A DNA stretch of 64,000 nt, from the NCBI GenBank assembly GCA_963734125.1, contig CAVTGB010000063.1, positions 7,001 through 71,000 of the forward strand. Direction: 5' to 3'. The notes under the pieces were generated by a model that saw only the letters and a list, made by a program, of their open reading frames with translations, was not told the origin of the DNA and ran no database searches. The translations under genes were made by a program, and so were the position numbers. This document shows positions 51,449 to 61,089 of this stretch, one piece after another. This stretch comes from DATARH01 sp963734125. GTDB lineage: Bacteria; Pseudomonadota; Alphaproteobacteria; ATCC43930; CGMCC-115725. Within the stretch, counting starts at the first letter, position 1. The number at the start of each line of letters is the position of its first letter.

Positions 51449-51838
51449 ATGGCCAATCACGCCCCCGGCTATGCCACCAAACCCGAGCATCGGGTCGACC
51501 TTGTGCCCGAAACCCGCCGCGTTCGCGTCACCTTTGCCGGCACCGTGATCGCCGACAGCCGGGCAGCGCTGCGCGTCGAGGAAACGGGGCACGAACCGGT
51601 CCACTATGTGCCCGAAAAGGATGTGCGGCTCGACCTGATGCAGGCGACCCAGCATCACAGTTATTGCCCGTTCAAGGGCGATTGCTCGTATTGGACCGTG
51701 GAAATCGATGGCGGCGGCGCCAAACACAGATCGGAGAACGCCGTGTGGGGCTATCGCACCCCTTATGACGAGGCGTCCGGGCTCGCCGGGCACTATGCCT
51801 TCTATAAGAGCCGCGTCGATTCGGTCGAGGTCTCGTGA
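51449..51838 (+). CDS. DUF427 family protein
   Basis: 129 residues with the family blocks RRVRVTFAGTVIADSRAALR, EPVHYVPEKDVRLDLM, HHSYCPFKGDCSYWTVEIDG and ENAVWGYRTPYDEASGLAGH with YAFYKSRVD. The DUF427 fold is a small beta-rich domain of unknown function; the CPFKG motif is its best marker. The stop lies one base before the gamma-glutamyltransferase ATG, so the two are probably co-translated. Confidence 0.9.
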   Translation: MANHAPGYATKPEHRVDLVPETRRVRVTFAGTVIADSRAALRVEETGHEPVHYVPEKDVRLDLMQATQHHSYCPFKGDCSYWTVEIDGGGAKHRSENAVWGYRTPYDEASGLAGHYAFYKSRVDSVEVS

Positions 51839-51839
51839 G

Positions 51840-53408
51840 ATGGCGCCGCCGACACAGAACTGGCTGGTCCGAAAGCCGGTCGCCGTCTCGCGCGGTGGCG
51901 TTGTCGCGGCGCAGAACGGGGTCGCCGCGGCGGTCGGCGCCGACATGCTGGCCGCCGGCGGCAGCGCGGTCGACGCGGTGGTCGCGACCGCCTTCGCGCT
52001 CAGTGTGCGCGAGCCGTGGAACAGCGGGCTCGGCGGGATCGGCTTTATCGTCGTCGTGCCGCCGGGTGGTGGGCGCGCCGAAGTCGTCGATTTCGGCCCG
52101 ATCGCGCCCGCCGGGCTCGACCTCGCGGCCTACCCCCTCACCGGCGAGACGATCACCGAGCTCTTCACCTGGCCGCGCGTCGAAGATGACCGCAACATGC
52201 ATGGGCCGCTCAGCTTTGCGATCCCGAGCGCGGTGCGCGGCTATGCGCTGGCGGTCGAGCGCTTCGGGCGCACGCCCTGGCGCGATCTGGTGGCGCCGGC
52301 GGTGGCGCTGGCGCGTCAGGGTCTTCCGGTCGACTGGTGGGTGACGGTGAAGACCGCAACCGCCGCGACGGATCTGCGGCGCTATGACGAAAGCCGGAAC
52401 ATCTGGCTGCCCGATGGGCTGCCGCCGGCCGCTCCGCCGAATGGCGAGCCGGCATCGCTCGGCCTCGGGCGTCTCGCCGAGACGCTGGCGCGGCTCGCCG
52501 AATACGGGCCCGACGATTTCTATGAGGGCGAGATCGCCGCGGCGATTGCCGGCGACGTGCGTGCCGGCGGCGGCGTCCTCGCGGCGGCGGATCTCGCGCA
52601 ATGCCAAGCGCGCACCGTGCCCTCGCTCGAAATCCCCTATCGCGGCTACGGCCTGCACGCCGCGCGCGGGCTGACCGCCGCGCCGACCCTGGCAGACGTC
52701 CTCGACCGGCTCGCCTCCAAACGCTTCGCGCAGGCCCCCGACGCGGTCTATTTCGAAGCGCTGATCGATGCCTTGCAGCAGGCCTACCACGCCCGCTTCG
52801 AGGGGCTGGGAGATGTCAAGCCAGCCGGCGAGAGCTGCACCACCCACATCACCGCGATCGACCGCGAAGGCGGCATCGCCGCCTTGACGACAACGCTGCT
52901 CTCGAGCTTTGGCAGCCGCTATGTGCTGCCGCAGACCGGCATCCTGATGAACAACGGGCTGATGTGGTTCGATCCTCGGCCCGGCCGCCCGAACTCGCTG
53001 GCGCCAGGCAAGCGCGCGCTGACCAACATGTGTCCGCTGGTCGGGGCGCGCGACGGCCGCGCCCGCTTCGGCATCGGCGCCTCGGGCGGCCGGCGCATCC
53101 TCGCCGCGGTGGTTCAGCTGGCCAGCTTCATCGTCGACTTTGCGATGACCCCCGAAGAGGCCGCGCACCATCCGCGCATCGATGTCAGCGGCGACAGCGG
53201 CATCGCGATCGACCGGCGCCTCGCCGAGGCCGTCCGCGATCGCCTCGCGACCCGCCCCGGCGCCGCCCTCGTCGAGCACACCGCCTGGCCGTCGCGCTTC
53301 GCTTGCCCCAACCTCGTGCTGCGCGGCGAGGACGGCCTCAATTACGGCGTCACCGACGTGATGTCGCCGTGGTCGGCCGCGGTCGCCGAACCCGGCAAGG
53401 AGGCCTGA
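51840..53408 (+). CDS. Gamma-glutamyltransferase family protein
   Basis: 522 residues from ATG 51840. The N-terminal part has GVVAAQNGVAAAVGADMLAA and GGSAVDAVVATAFALSVREP with NSGLGGIGFIVV; the autoprocessing/nucleophile Thr is in ESCTTHITAIDREGGIAAL near residue 335; LPQTGILMNNGLMWFDPRPG, PNSLAPGKRALTNMCPLV and GIGASGGRRILAAVVQL follow. It lacks a signal peptide, so a cytosolic gamma-glutamyl or cephalosporin-acylase-like hydrolase is more likely than periplasmic glutathione turnover. Confidence 0.9.
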   Translation: MAPPTQNWLVRKPVAVSRGGVVAAQNGVAAAVGADMLAAGGSAVDAVVATAFALSVREPWNSGLGGIGFIVVVPPGGGRAEVVDFGPIAPAGLDLAAYPLTGETITELFTWPRVEDDRNMHGPLSFAIPSAVRGYALAVERFGRTPWRDLVAPAVALARQGLPVDWWVTVKTATAATDLRRYDESRNIWLPDGLPPAAPPNGEPASLGLGRLAETLARLAEYGPDDFYEGEIAAAIAGDVRAGGGVLAAADLAQCQARTVPSLEIPYRGYGLHAARGLTAAPTLADVLDRLASKRFAQAPDAVYFEALIDALQQAYHARFEGLGDVKPAGESCTTHITAIDREGGIAALTTTLLSSFGSRYVLPQTGILMNNGLMWFDPRPGRPNSLAPGKRALTNMCPLVGARDGRARFGIGASGGRRILAAVVQLASFIVDFAMTPEEAAHHPRIDVSGDSGIAIDRRLAEAVRDRLATRPGAALVEHTAWPSRFACPNLVLRGEDGLNYGVTDVMSPWSAAVAEPGKEA

Positions 53409-53483
53409 GCGGCGAACCGCATTCACCGCGGCGCGCGGGGAGAGATTTCGACCGCATCGGATGATTGCGCGGGCGCGGGCGGC

Positions 53484-55379
53484 TTACGCGGCTGCGACGG
53501 TCGTCGCCCGCGCGGGGTCCCTGGGCAGGGTGACAGTCACCGTCGTGCCCTCCCCCGGCGCGCTCTTGATCGCGATTGCGCCGCCGTGCAGCTCGATCAG
53601 AGCCTTGGTGAGCGGCAAACCGAGACCGGTCCCGCCGTAGCGCCGCGCGAGCTGGTTATCGACCTGGCCGAAAGCGGCGAAGGCGATCGGGATCTCTTCG
53701 CTCGACATCCCGATCCCGGTATCGGTGACGCGGATCGAGACCCAGTCGTTGGGCGTCAACTCGACTGCCACCGTGATGCTGCCGCCCGGTTCGGTGAACT
53801 TGACCGCGTTCGACAACAGGTTGAGGAGAACCTGCTTCAGCTTGGCGCTATCGGCTCTGAGCCGCAACGGCACCTCCGGCCGCTGCAGCGTCAACGACAG
53901 CTCGGCACGCGCACACTCCCCGCGCATCATCTGCAGGGAACTGGTGATGACTTCGCCAAGATCGACCTCATCGAAGACGATCTCGAGCTTGCCAGCTTCG
54001 CTTTTGCTCAGGTCCAATAGGCTGTTGATGATCGCCAGCAGGTGGTTGCCGCTCTGCCATATGTCGTGCGCGTACTGGATCTGAATCTCTTCGCTGAAAC
54101 GGCCGACCGCATGCGATGACAATAACTCGGAAAAGCCGATGATCGCGTTCAGCGGGGTACGCAGCTCGTGGCTCATGTTGGCGAGGAAGGTGCTCTTCGC
54201 GGCGCTCGCCTTCTCTGCAGCGTGCCGGGCCTCGTCGAGCCGCTCCTCACGTTCCTTGACCTCGCTGAAATCGCTGATCACGAGGAAGAAGCCACCGTCC
54301 TGGGTGCGGCTGCGGCTGATGCGAATCCAGCGGCCATCGGCGAGCCGATACTCGCGTTCGGCGGTGTCCTCGCCAAAGCCGAGCACATCGGCCGTAGGCT
54401 CGGCGGCGGGCGCGCTGAGCAGCGCCTCGACCCGACCAAAGGTCTCGCTGAATGTCGCATTGCCGCAGAGGCGGCGGGCGAGCATCGGGAAGAAGCTCGC
54501 GATCTGGCTGTTGGCGATGACGATCCGATCGTCGGCATCGACAAGGAGGATTCCCTCCCGCGTGCTTTCGAGCGCTTCGACGAGGCGGTTCTGTGCCGAG
54601 CGGCGCTGCACCTGCTCGCGCTCGAGCATGTCGCGGATGCTCTGCTGCATGACCGACATCGAGCGCAGCAAGAGGCCGGTCTCGTCGGATCCGCCGGGCG
54701 GTATCGGCGTCTGCAGCTCGCCCAAGGCGATGCGGTCGGCGACAGCCACGGCACTCCTGAGCGGCCGGATGATTCGCCGCATCAGAAAGACGGTAATGAT
54801 TGCCGAGAGGGTAAGCGCCGCCGCCAATGCGACGAGGCTCGAATACCGGAAATCGCCGATGGCGGTAACGACCTTGCGCCGCTCGACGAAACTGTGCTCG
54901 GTGGCGAGCTCGGCCAGCATGTCGAACCGCCCGATTACCTGGGCCGACAGCTTGTCGAGTTCGTCGGGGGTGGCGGGCGTGGCGCGCCCGAGGCGCAAGG
55001 CGTTCCAGCGGGCGACCAGCTCGCGAATTTGCTGAATGACCGTCCGTTCGTCGCCCGGCTGCGAGCGGGCCGACGCGACCGCCAGGTCATCGGTGAAGGT
55101 CTGCGACAAATGGTCGATCCGCTCGTCGATCGCCGCCCTATCGGGTTCGCCCGCGACCGTTCGCTGGACCTGCGCCTTATCCATCTCGACGAAGTCGAGG
55201 CTAGCCGCCCGGTCGAAGTTGATCGCCATCAGCGGACGGTCATAGAGATCGACGACGAACCCGCCGGCGCTGTTTAGAACAAAAAGGCTGTATCCGCCGA
55301 CCAAGGCGGTCAAGAGGCCCATCAGGATGAACGCGCCAAAAATGGTGGCGCCGATCGAGGTGGGCAGGCGCACCCGCAT
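53484..55379 (-). CDS. Membrane sensor histidine kinase with HAMP and PAS domains
   Basis: 631 residues. A transmembrane helix (FGAFILMGLLTALVGGYSLF), a periplasmic four-helix bundle (about 35-185), a second helix (SLVALAAALTLSAIITVFLM), a HAMP domain, a PAS domain (LVEALESTREGILLVDADDR), then the kinase core FLANMSHELRTPLNAIIGFS, LLNLLSNAVKFTEPGG, DTGIGMSSEE and GGTGLGLPLTKALIEL. No receiver domain. It is 77 bases downstream of the cupredoxin gene on the same strand, hinting that it senses a periplasmic redox or copper signal. Confidence 0.93.
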   Translation of the reverse strand: MRVRLPTSIGATIFGAFILMGLLTALVGGYSLFVLNSAGGFVVDLYDRPLMAINFDRAASLDFVEMDKAQVQRTVAGEPDRAAIDERIDHLSQTFTDDLAVASARSQPGDERTVIQQIRELVARWNALRLGRATPATPDELDKLSAQVIGRFDMLAELATEHSFVERRKVVTAIGDFRYSSLVALAAALTLSAIITVFLMRRIIRPLRSAVAVADRIALGELQTPIPPGGSDETGLLLRSMSVMQQSIRDMLEREQVQRRSAQNRLVEALESTREGILLVDADDRIVIANSQIASFFPMLARRLCGNATFSETFGRVEALLSAPAAEPTADVLGFGEDTAEREYRLADGRWIRISRSRTQDGGFFLVISDFSEVKEREERLDEARHAAEKASAAKSTFLANMSHELRTPLNAIIGFSELLSSHAVGRFSEEIQIQYAHDIWQSGNHLLAIINSLLDLSKSEAGKLEIVFDEVDLGEVITSSLQMMRGECARAELSLTLQRPEVPLRLRADSAKLKQVLLNLLSNAVKFTEPGGSITVAVELTPNDWVSIRVTDTGIGMSSEEIPIAFAAFGQVDNQLARRYGGTGLGLPLTKALIELHGGAIAIKSAPGEGTTVTVTLPRDPARATTVAAA

Positions 55380-55456
55380 CGGGATCCTTTCCGGTGTGAG
55401 CCGACACTTCGTACGGTGGATTGGTTACCATTCGGTTGATGAGCCGATTGGCCGAA

Positions 55457-55831
55457 CTATTCGACGCTCACCCACAGCAGCATCTTCGGGTGAATGTGAC
55501 AGCGCACCGGGAAGGTGCCGGCCAGCGGAAATCTCACGTCGATGGCCTGGCCCGGCCGCTGCTCGGCCGAATCAAATACAATGTCTTTCGAGTCGACGTA
55601 GATCTGATGCAGGAAATCGTCTTCGTTGGTGAAGCGGATGGTGTCGCCGCTGGCGATAACGATATGGCTCACCGAGAAATTGCGGCCCTTTTGCGCCACT
55701 GTGTGGATCGTTGCGGCAAAGGCCGTCGAGGCAGCCAGCGCCAAGACGGCAATGGCCGCCCGTCGAAATCGGGGAAACCTGCGGTCGTCGTTGCGGCTCC
55801 CGATTTCAGACGGCGACGAGGGCGCGATCAT
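55457..55831 (-). CDS. Periplasmic cupredoxin (plastocyanin-like)
   Basis: 124 residues. A signal-type segment (AAIAVLALAASTAFAA) ends near residue 41. The mature part is a short cupredoxin: SVSHIVIASGDTIRFTNEDD, FLHQIYVDS supplies the first His, and FPVRCHIHPKMLLWVSVE supplies Cys, His and Met of a type 1 copper site. It probably shuttles electrons in the periplasm. Its ATG at 55831 is only 9 bases from the ATG of the divergent porin-like gene, so true starts or promoters must lie inside one of the frames. Confidence 0.85.
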   Translation of the reverse strand: MIAPSSPSEIGSRNDDRRFPRFRRAAIAVLALAASTAFAATIHTVAQKGRNFSVSHIVIASGDTIRFTNEDDFLHQIYVDSKDIVFDSAEQRPGQAIDVRFPLAGTFPVRCHIHPKMLLWVSVE

Positions 55832-55840
55832 GCTGATAGC

Positions 55841-57060
55841 ATGCGCTTAATGAGGCCGCCCGCAACGCTATTCATCGCGAGTATGCTTTCCCTCGCGCTA
55901 CCTGGCATGGCGCGAGCGCAGGCCCTAAGCGTCAACAGCCTGGCCGATCTCGGCTTGTCGATACCCTCGGAAACCACCTCGTTGATGAAGGGCGGCTTCG
56001 GCACGCTCGACAATGGCGGCGGCGGCCGCAGGAGCATTGCTCCGGTCGGACAAGCACTGAGCGATCTGCGTCTGGAGCTCGACCCCTCGCTCGGCGTCTT
56101 CGCGACCGCCCGCTTCGCACCCGACCAGCATGCGCCGTTCGACGTGCTGGAGGCCTATGCCCGCTATCAGCCCGTCTCGACGCCGGACTGGCTGTGGTCA
56201 ACGAAACTGGGCGCGTTCTTTGCGCCGATCTCGCTGGAGAACGAGGGCGTCGGGTGGACCAGCCCGTGGACGCTTACCCCGTCGGCGATCAATTCATGGG
56301 TCGGCGACGAGTTGCGCACGATCGGTGGCGAATCCAGCGCCGAGTGGCGTTACCAAGGCGGCGCACTCGGTTTGACCGGCGCCGTCTTTGGCTGGAACGA
56401 TCCGGCCGGGGCGCTCCTTGCCGAACGCGGCTGGGCGTTCGACAGCCGCCCGATCGGACTCGTGGGCGAGCCTCGCCTGCCCGATGTCCCGGGCAGCGAC
56501 CTGCCGATACGCGAAGAGCCGTTCAAGGAGATCGGCGGACAGCCGGGTTGGTACGCCGGCGCCTCGGTCCGCCAGGACGATTTCGGCCGGCTGACCGCGC
56601 TTTACTACGATAACCGCGCTGACCCGGCCGCCTCCATCGGCAGCGACTTTGGCTGGCGCACGAAATTCACCAGCCTCGGGGTGGACAGCGGCATCGGCGA
56701 TGTGGTTCTGCTGGCGCAGGCGATGGCTGGCAGTACCGAAATCGATCCGGTGCCCAATTTCCGCGCGATCACCGATTTTCAGGCAGCCTATCTGCTCGCC
56801 GGCTATTACTTTGGCGATTTCCGCGTCGCCGGCCGGGTCGACGTATTCGCGACCCAGGAGCAGAATCTGCCAGGCGGCAAGGGCCCAGGCGAACACGGCC
56901 GGGCGCTGACCGTCTCAGGCAGCTGGACCCCGGTCGGTGGCTGCGCCTCATCACCGAGGTGATGCATGTCGACAGCTATAACGGGCTACGCACAGCCGCC
57001 GGGTTGAGCCCACAGGCGAGCGAATCGCAAGTGCAGTTCGCCGCGCGCATCGCCTTTTGA
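55841..57060 (+). pseudogene. Outer-membrane porin-like beta-barrel protein, frameshifted near the end
   Basis: ATG 55841 or 55850. A signal peptide (FIASMLSLALPGMARAQA) is followed by alternating beta-strand sequence with aromatic girdles, such as LRLELDPSLGVFATARFAP, EWRYQGGALGLTGAVFGWND and LLAGYYFGDFRVAGRVDVFA. The frame ends early at 56962. Adding one G near 56935 joins it to WLRLITEVMHVDSYNGLRTA and a C-terminal QFAARIAF at 57060, with the terminal Phe expected for Bam-assembled barrels. Repaired length is about 406 residues. I infer a porin or channel; no named family is certain. Confidence 0.75.
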
Positions 57061-57144
57061 CCGGCCTCGCTCCGAGCGGCATTTGAGCCCGCTCACCGCA
57101 ACAGCGTGTGTTCAGATCGCCCGGCTTCCCGCATACTACCCTGC

Positions 57145-57846
57145 ATGAACGATGTTTCGGAACCGGTCCGCGCCCGGCCGGCGATCGTCCGCCCGCGCGA
57201 TGCGGCCTCGCTCATTTTGCTGCGCGGCGAGGGGCATGGGCTCGAGCTGTTGGCCGGCCGGCGCCCCGGCCATGTCCGCTTCATGCCCGGCGTCTATGTG
57301 TTTCCCGGCGGCGCCATCGACCGCGAGGACCGCCGGGCGTGGCGCGTCGAAGTGGGGGGCGACGCCCTGCCGCCGCGCCTGGTGCATTGCGCCCGCGCCG
57401 CCTTGCGCGAGACCTGGGAGGAAGTGGGGGTGGTGGTCGGGCGGCCCTCTCCGCCACGCAGCCCGGCGGCGAGCCTCGCGCCCGCGCTGACCCAGATCGA
57501 GACCGCCTATGCCGAGCGCGGCATCGCCGCGGCGTTCGATGTCTTGACTTATGTCGGCCGCGCCATCACCCCGACCCCGGTGTTCCGCCGCTTCAACACC
57601 CGCTTCTTCCTGGCCGAGGGGAGCGCGGTCTTTGGCGACCCGGTTTCATCGGACGAGCTCGAGGACGTCGGCTGGCATCCGATCGGCCGCCGCCCGCTGG
57701 TGCCGTTCCGCGACGTGACGCAGTTCATGTTGACCCAGGCGATCGCGCTGCGCGAAGGCCGCGCTCCACCCGAGGCGCCGCTGTTGTGCACGGTCGGCAG
57801 GGTGCGCCGCATCCGGGTCTGCCGCGAGGCAATCCGCGACGTCTAA
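57145..57846 (+). CDS. NUDIX hydrolase
   Basis: 233 residues from ATG 57145 (MNDVSEPVRARP). The fold opens ASLILLRGEGHGLELLAGRR and the Nudix box is split: FPGGAIDREDRRAWR is followed by an approximately 20-residue insertion before ARAALRETWEEVGVVVG, where REtwEE carries the metal ligands. The insertion recalls NUDT19-like CoA/nucleotide diphosphatases. Substrate is not determinable. It overlaps no neighbour; DUF1003 follows 21 bases later. Confidence 0.88.
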   Translation: MNDVSEPVRARPAIVRPRDAASLILLRGEGHGLELLAGRRPGHVRFMPGVYVFPGGAIDREDRRAWRVEVGGDALPPRLVHCARAALRETWEEVGVVVGRPSPPRSPAASLAPALTQIETAYAERGIAAAFDVLTYVGRAITPTPVFRRFNTRFFLAEGSAVFGDPVSSDELEDVGWHPIGRRPLVPFRDVTQFMLTQAIALREGRAPPEAPLLCTVGRVRRIRVCREAIRDV

Positions 57847-57867
57847 GGATGCGATAGGTATTTCGTG

Positions 57868-58398
57868 ATGAGCGACACCGCGGCCATCAAACCCCGCCGG
57901 CCCCTTTCACTGGCCGAATTCATTAAACAGCGCAAGCCACTGCGCAACGCCAACAAGGAAGCCGCCGCGCGATTGACCAAGCTCGATCGGCTGGCTTGCT
58001 GGATTACCGAGCGCGTCGGCACCATGGGTTTTTTCCTGATTATCGCGATCTGGACGGTCGTGTGGTTGGGCTGGAACCTGCTGGCACCAAGCAGTCTGCA
58101 GTTTGACCCGCCAATGGCCTTTGTGTTTTGGCTGTTTCTCTCTAATTTGATTCAGATTTTGCTGATGCCCTTGATCATGGTCGGCCAAAATGTTCAGGGC
58201 CTGCACTCTGAAATCCGCGCCGACCATGATCTCGAAGTCAATATAAAGGCGGAACGGGAAATCGAAGTCATTCTGGAGCATCTGGAGTATCAGAATCACA
58301 TGCTGATCGCCATGGTGGAGAAACTCGGCGTCAATTTCGACGAAATTTCACCTCAGGTGAACCGGAGGCGTAAGAAATCGCCGGCGACAGGCGCCTGA
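57868..58398 (+). CDS. DUF1003 membrane protein
   Basis: 176 residues from ATG 57868. Family features: LARLDR-like KLDRLACWITERVGTMGFFL, first helix FFLIIAIWTVVWLGWNLL, LQFDPPMAFVFWLFLSNLIQ as second helix and MVGQNVQGLHSEIRADHDLE, leading into a long charged helix (VNIKAEREIEVILEHLEYQN). Function unknown. Base composition is noticeably less GC-rich than flanking genes. Confidence 0.88.
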   Translation: MSDTAAIKPRRPLSLAEFIKQRKPLRNANKEAAARLTKLDRLACWITERVGTMGFFLIIAIWTVVWLGWNLLAPSSLQFDPPMAFVFWLFLSNLIQILLMPLIMVGQNVQGLHSEIRADHDLEVNIKAEREIEVILEHLEYQNHMLIAMVEKLGVNFDEISPQVNRRRKKSPATGA

Positions 58399-58410
58399 AC
58401 CCCCGCTTGC

Positions 58411-58842
58411 TCAGAGCGGTCCGAGGCCGAGCCGCGGAATCTCGATCGCCGGGCAGCGATCCATCACCACCTTGATCCCTGCGGCCTCGGCGCGCGCGGC
58501 CGCTTCGCGATCGACGACGCCGAGCTGCATCCACACGACCGCGGCGCCGACCGCGATCGCCTGATCGACGACCGCTCCGGCAAATTCGCTGCGGCGGAAC
58601 ACATCGACCACATCGATGGGCTCGCCAATCTCGCCGAGCGCGGCCAAGCAGCGCTCTCCGAGGATCGTGGCGCCGGCGGCGAACGGGTTGACCGGGATCG
58701 TGCGATAGCCCAGCCGCTGCAAATAACGCATGACGCCGTGGCTCGGCCGCTGCGGCCGGGGGCTGGCGCCAACCACCGCAATCGTGCGTACGCTCATGAG
58801 GATGTCGCGCAGATAGGTGTCGGGGTAGCTGTCATGGTCCAT
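58411..58842 (-). CDS. CoA-binding domain protein (YccU-like)
   Basis: 143 residues from ATG 58842. A single Rossmann fold: RTIAVVGASPRPQRPSHGVM, YLQRLGYRTIPVNPFAAG, IDVVDVFRRSEFAGAVVDQA and AVVWMQLGVVDREAAARAEA with the end VVMDRCPAIEIPRL. This is the stand-alone CoA-binding family related to succinyl-CoA synthetase alpha. Role unknown. Divergent from the dioxygenase gene. Confidence 0.9.
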   Translation of the reverse strand: MDHDSYPDTYLRDILMSVRTIAVVGASPRPQRPSHGVMRYLQRLGYRTIPVNPFAAGATILGERCLAALGEIGEPIDVVDVFRRSEFAGAVVDQAIAVGAAVVWMQLGVVDREAAARAEAAGIKVVMDRCPAIEIPRLGLGPL

Positions 58843-58916
58843 CCGCCAACTCTGCCTATTGCCAGGGGCCAGGGGAAGTGGATCATCACGCCATCTTGTC
58901 GCTGAGGAGAACGGCG

Positions 58917-59807
58917 ATGCTCTTCGAGACGCGGCCGTTACATCCAACTTTGGCGTGCGAAGTACACGGCCTGCGGCTATGGGAGGCGCTCGACGCGGAG
59001 ACCGTCGCCGCGTTGCGCGACCTGTGGGCGCGGTGGGGCGTCCTGGTCTTCCGCCGCCAGGCCTTGGGCGAAGCCGAGCTCGCGGCGTTCTGCGCGCTCT
59101 TCGGGCCGCTCGAGCGTACCGTGCGCACCGATTGGGCATCCCCCGTCGTCCCGGATATCGGGGTCATCTCCAATTTGAAGGACGCCCAGGGCCGGCCGAT
59201 CGGCGGGCTCGGCGACGGCGAGATCGAGTGGCACTCCGACCAGTCCTACATGATCCACCCGGCAACGGGCGCCGCGCTCTTCGCGCTGGAGCTGCCGCCC
59301 GAGGGCGGCACCACGTCTTGGCTCGATCTGCGCGCCGCCTATGCCGGCCTCTCCGAGCGCTTGCGCCGAGCGACCCTGGGGAGGCGGGCGGTCTTCAGCT
59401 ATGTGAAGCGGCTCGCCGGTTATCAGGAGAAGGACCGGGCGATCTCGGAAGAAGCCCGGAAGCGGACCCCACCGGTCATGCACACCCTCACCCACACCCA
59501 CCCGCTGACCGGCGCACAGGCGCTCTACCTCGATAGGACGACCACGATCGGCATCGCCGGAATGGATGAAGCCGCCGGCGCGGCGCTGCTCGACGAAATC
59601 TATGAAGCCGCGATCCGGCCGGAGCACGTCTACGCCCACCGCTGGCAGGTCGGCGATCTCCTGATGTGGGACAACGGCTTTACGATGCACCGCCGCGAGC
59701 CGTTCGATCCCGCCGCGCGGCGCCTGATGAAGCGCACCACGATGATCCTCGATCCCATCCGCCACATCGTCCCCGAAGGCGCGCCGGCGGAGCCGCCGGC
59801 GGCTTAA
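58917..59807 (+). CDS. TauD/TfdA family Fe(II)/2-oxoglutarate dioxygenase
   Basis: 296 residues from ATG 58917, with GAGGAGAA a few bases upstream. The 2-His-1-Asp iron site is in GEIEWHSDQSYMIHPATGAA (HxD) and FTMHRREPFDPAARRLMKRT (distal His and 2-oxoglutarate Arg). WGVLVFRRQALGEAELAAFC is the family start. It hydroxylates a small organic substrate, possibly a sulfonate, phenoxy acid or amino acid; none can be chosen from sequence. Confidence 0.9.
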   Translation: MLFETRPLHPTLACEVHGLRLWEALDAETVAALRDLWARWGVLVFRRQALGEAELAAFCALFGPLERTVRTDWASPVVPDIGVISNLKDAQGRPIGGLGDGEIEWHSDQSYMIHPATGAALFALELPPEGGTTSWLDLRAAYAGLSERLRRATLGRRAVFSYVKRLAGYQEKDRAISEEARKRTPPVMHTLTHTHPLTGAQALYLDRTTTIGIAGMDEAAGAALLDEIYEAAIRPEHVYAHRWQVGDLLMWDNGFTMHRREPFDPAARRLMKRTTMILDPIRHIVPEGAPAEPPAA

Positions 59808-59821
59808 GCGGGCTGGGTCAG

Positions 59822-61075
59822 CTAAGCCGGCCTTGCGGTCGCGGCGGCGCGCAGGTCGAAGCTCAGGTCGGCGGCCTCATCGGGGCTGACTTGGCGGCCG
59901 GCGGCGAGAAGGCGGCGGACGTGGGCGTGGTCTGCGGGGCGGTTGATCGATTCGACGCCTAGCAGCGTCTCGCCGCGATAGCAAAACACCGAGAATTCGC
60001 CGCTCTCGGTGGCCCCACGCAGGACGGTCCGGTCGTGGCCCTGGGTCAGTCCGGCGATCTGCAATCTGAGCTTCCCCTGCTCGCTCCAAAACCACGGCAG
60101 CGCACTATAGGGATGTGCCTTGCCGACCAGACGGTCGGCGATGCAGCGTGCGTGGTCGGCGGCGTTCTGCACCGCTTCGAGGCGGGTCATATGGCCCGCG
60201 GCGTGATCGCAAGGGAAGACCGCGCAGTCGCCGATCGCCGAGATATTGATGTCGCCGGTCGCGAGCTCCCCATCGACGACGATCCCGTTTGCCACTTCGA
60301 GTCCCGCCGCCGCCGCCAATTCGCCGTTGGGGACGACGCCGATGCTGACGAGGACGAGGTCGGCGGGCAGCTTGTCGCCATTGGCGAGTTCGACATGGTC
60401 GACCCGGCCCCCCATTGGACTGGTGACGCGCCCTCCGATCCGTGCGGCCTGCGCGCCAAAGCCGAACTCGACCCCGGTGCGGGCGTGTGCCTCGGCAAAA
60501 AAGCGCGAGGTCGTGACCGACACCACCCGGCCCATCGCCCGGTCGGTCAATTCGACGATGTGCACATTCTTGCCGTGGGCGCGCGCCACCGCGGCGAATT
60601 CGAGGCCGATAAACCCGGCACCGATCACCACGATATTGTCGGCGGCGTGCAGCCGGTCGCGCAGGAGGTCGGTCTCGGCCAGGGTGCGCAGATAACAGAC
60701 GCCGTCGAGCTCGATTCCAGGGAGCGGCGGCACCCGGTTGCGCGCGCCGGTGGCAAGCACGAGATGGCGGTAATGAAGGCGCTCGCCCGAGGCGAGATGC
60801 ACGGTTCTCCGGGCCCGGTCGATCTCCTCTGCCCTGGTCGCGGCGAGATAGTCTATGCGGTGGTCACGGTAGAACGCCTCCGGCCGCATCAACAGGAGGT
60901 CGAGGCCGATTTTGCCGTCGAGATAGTCCTTCGAGAGCGGCGGGCGCTGATAGGGCAGCCCCGCCTCGTCGCCGACGAGGGTGACGGCGCCCTCGAAGCC
61001 GTGCTGGCGCAGCGAGGCCGCCAGCTGGAAGCCGGCATGCCCGGCGCCGAGGATGACGATCGGTTCTTGGGCCAT
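59822..61075 (-). CDS. NAD(P)H:ferredoxin reductase, FAD-dependent
   Basis: 417 residues. FAD binding starts PIVILGAGHAGFQLAASLRQ; LPYQRPPLSKDYLDGKIGLD is typical of the rubredoxin/putidaredoxin reductase family; the NAD domain is NIVVIGAGFIGLEFAAVARA; ISAIGDCAVFPC completes FAD binding. The C-terminal reductase domain (WFWSEQGKLRLQIAGL) is present. It hands electrons to a [2Fe-2S] ferredoxin, encoded 14 bases upstream on the same strand. The pair suits P450 or dioxygenase electron supply. Confidence 0.92.
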   Translation of the reverse strand: MAQEPIVILGAGHAGFQLAASLRQHGFEGAVTLVGDEAGLPYQRPPLSKDYLDGKIGLDLLLMRPEAFYRDHRIDYLAATRAEEIDRARRTVHLASGERLHYRHLVLATGARNRVPPLPGIELDGVCYLRTLAETDLLRDRLHAADNIVVIGAGFIGLEFAAVARAHGKNVHIVELTDRAMGRVVSVTTSRFFAEAHARTGVEFGFGAQAARIGGRVTSPMGGRVDHVELANGDKLPADLVLVSIGVVPNGELAAAAGLEVANGIVVDGELATGDINISAIGDCAVFPCDHAAGHMTRLEAVQNAADHARCIADRLVGKAHPYSALPWFWSEQGKLRLQIAGLTQGHDRTVLRGATESGEFSVFCYRGETLLGVESINRPADHAHVRRLLAAGRQVSPDEAADLSFDLRAAATARPA

Positions 61076-61089
61076 TCAGGCATCCGCCC

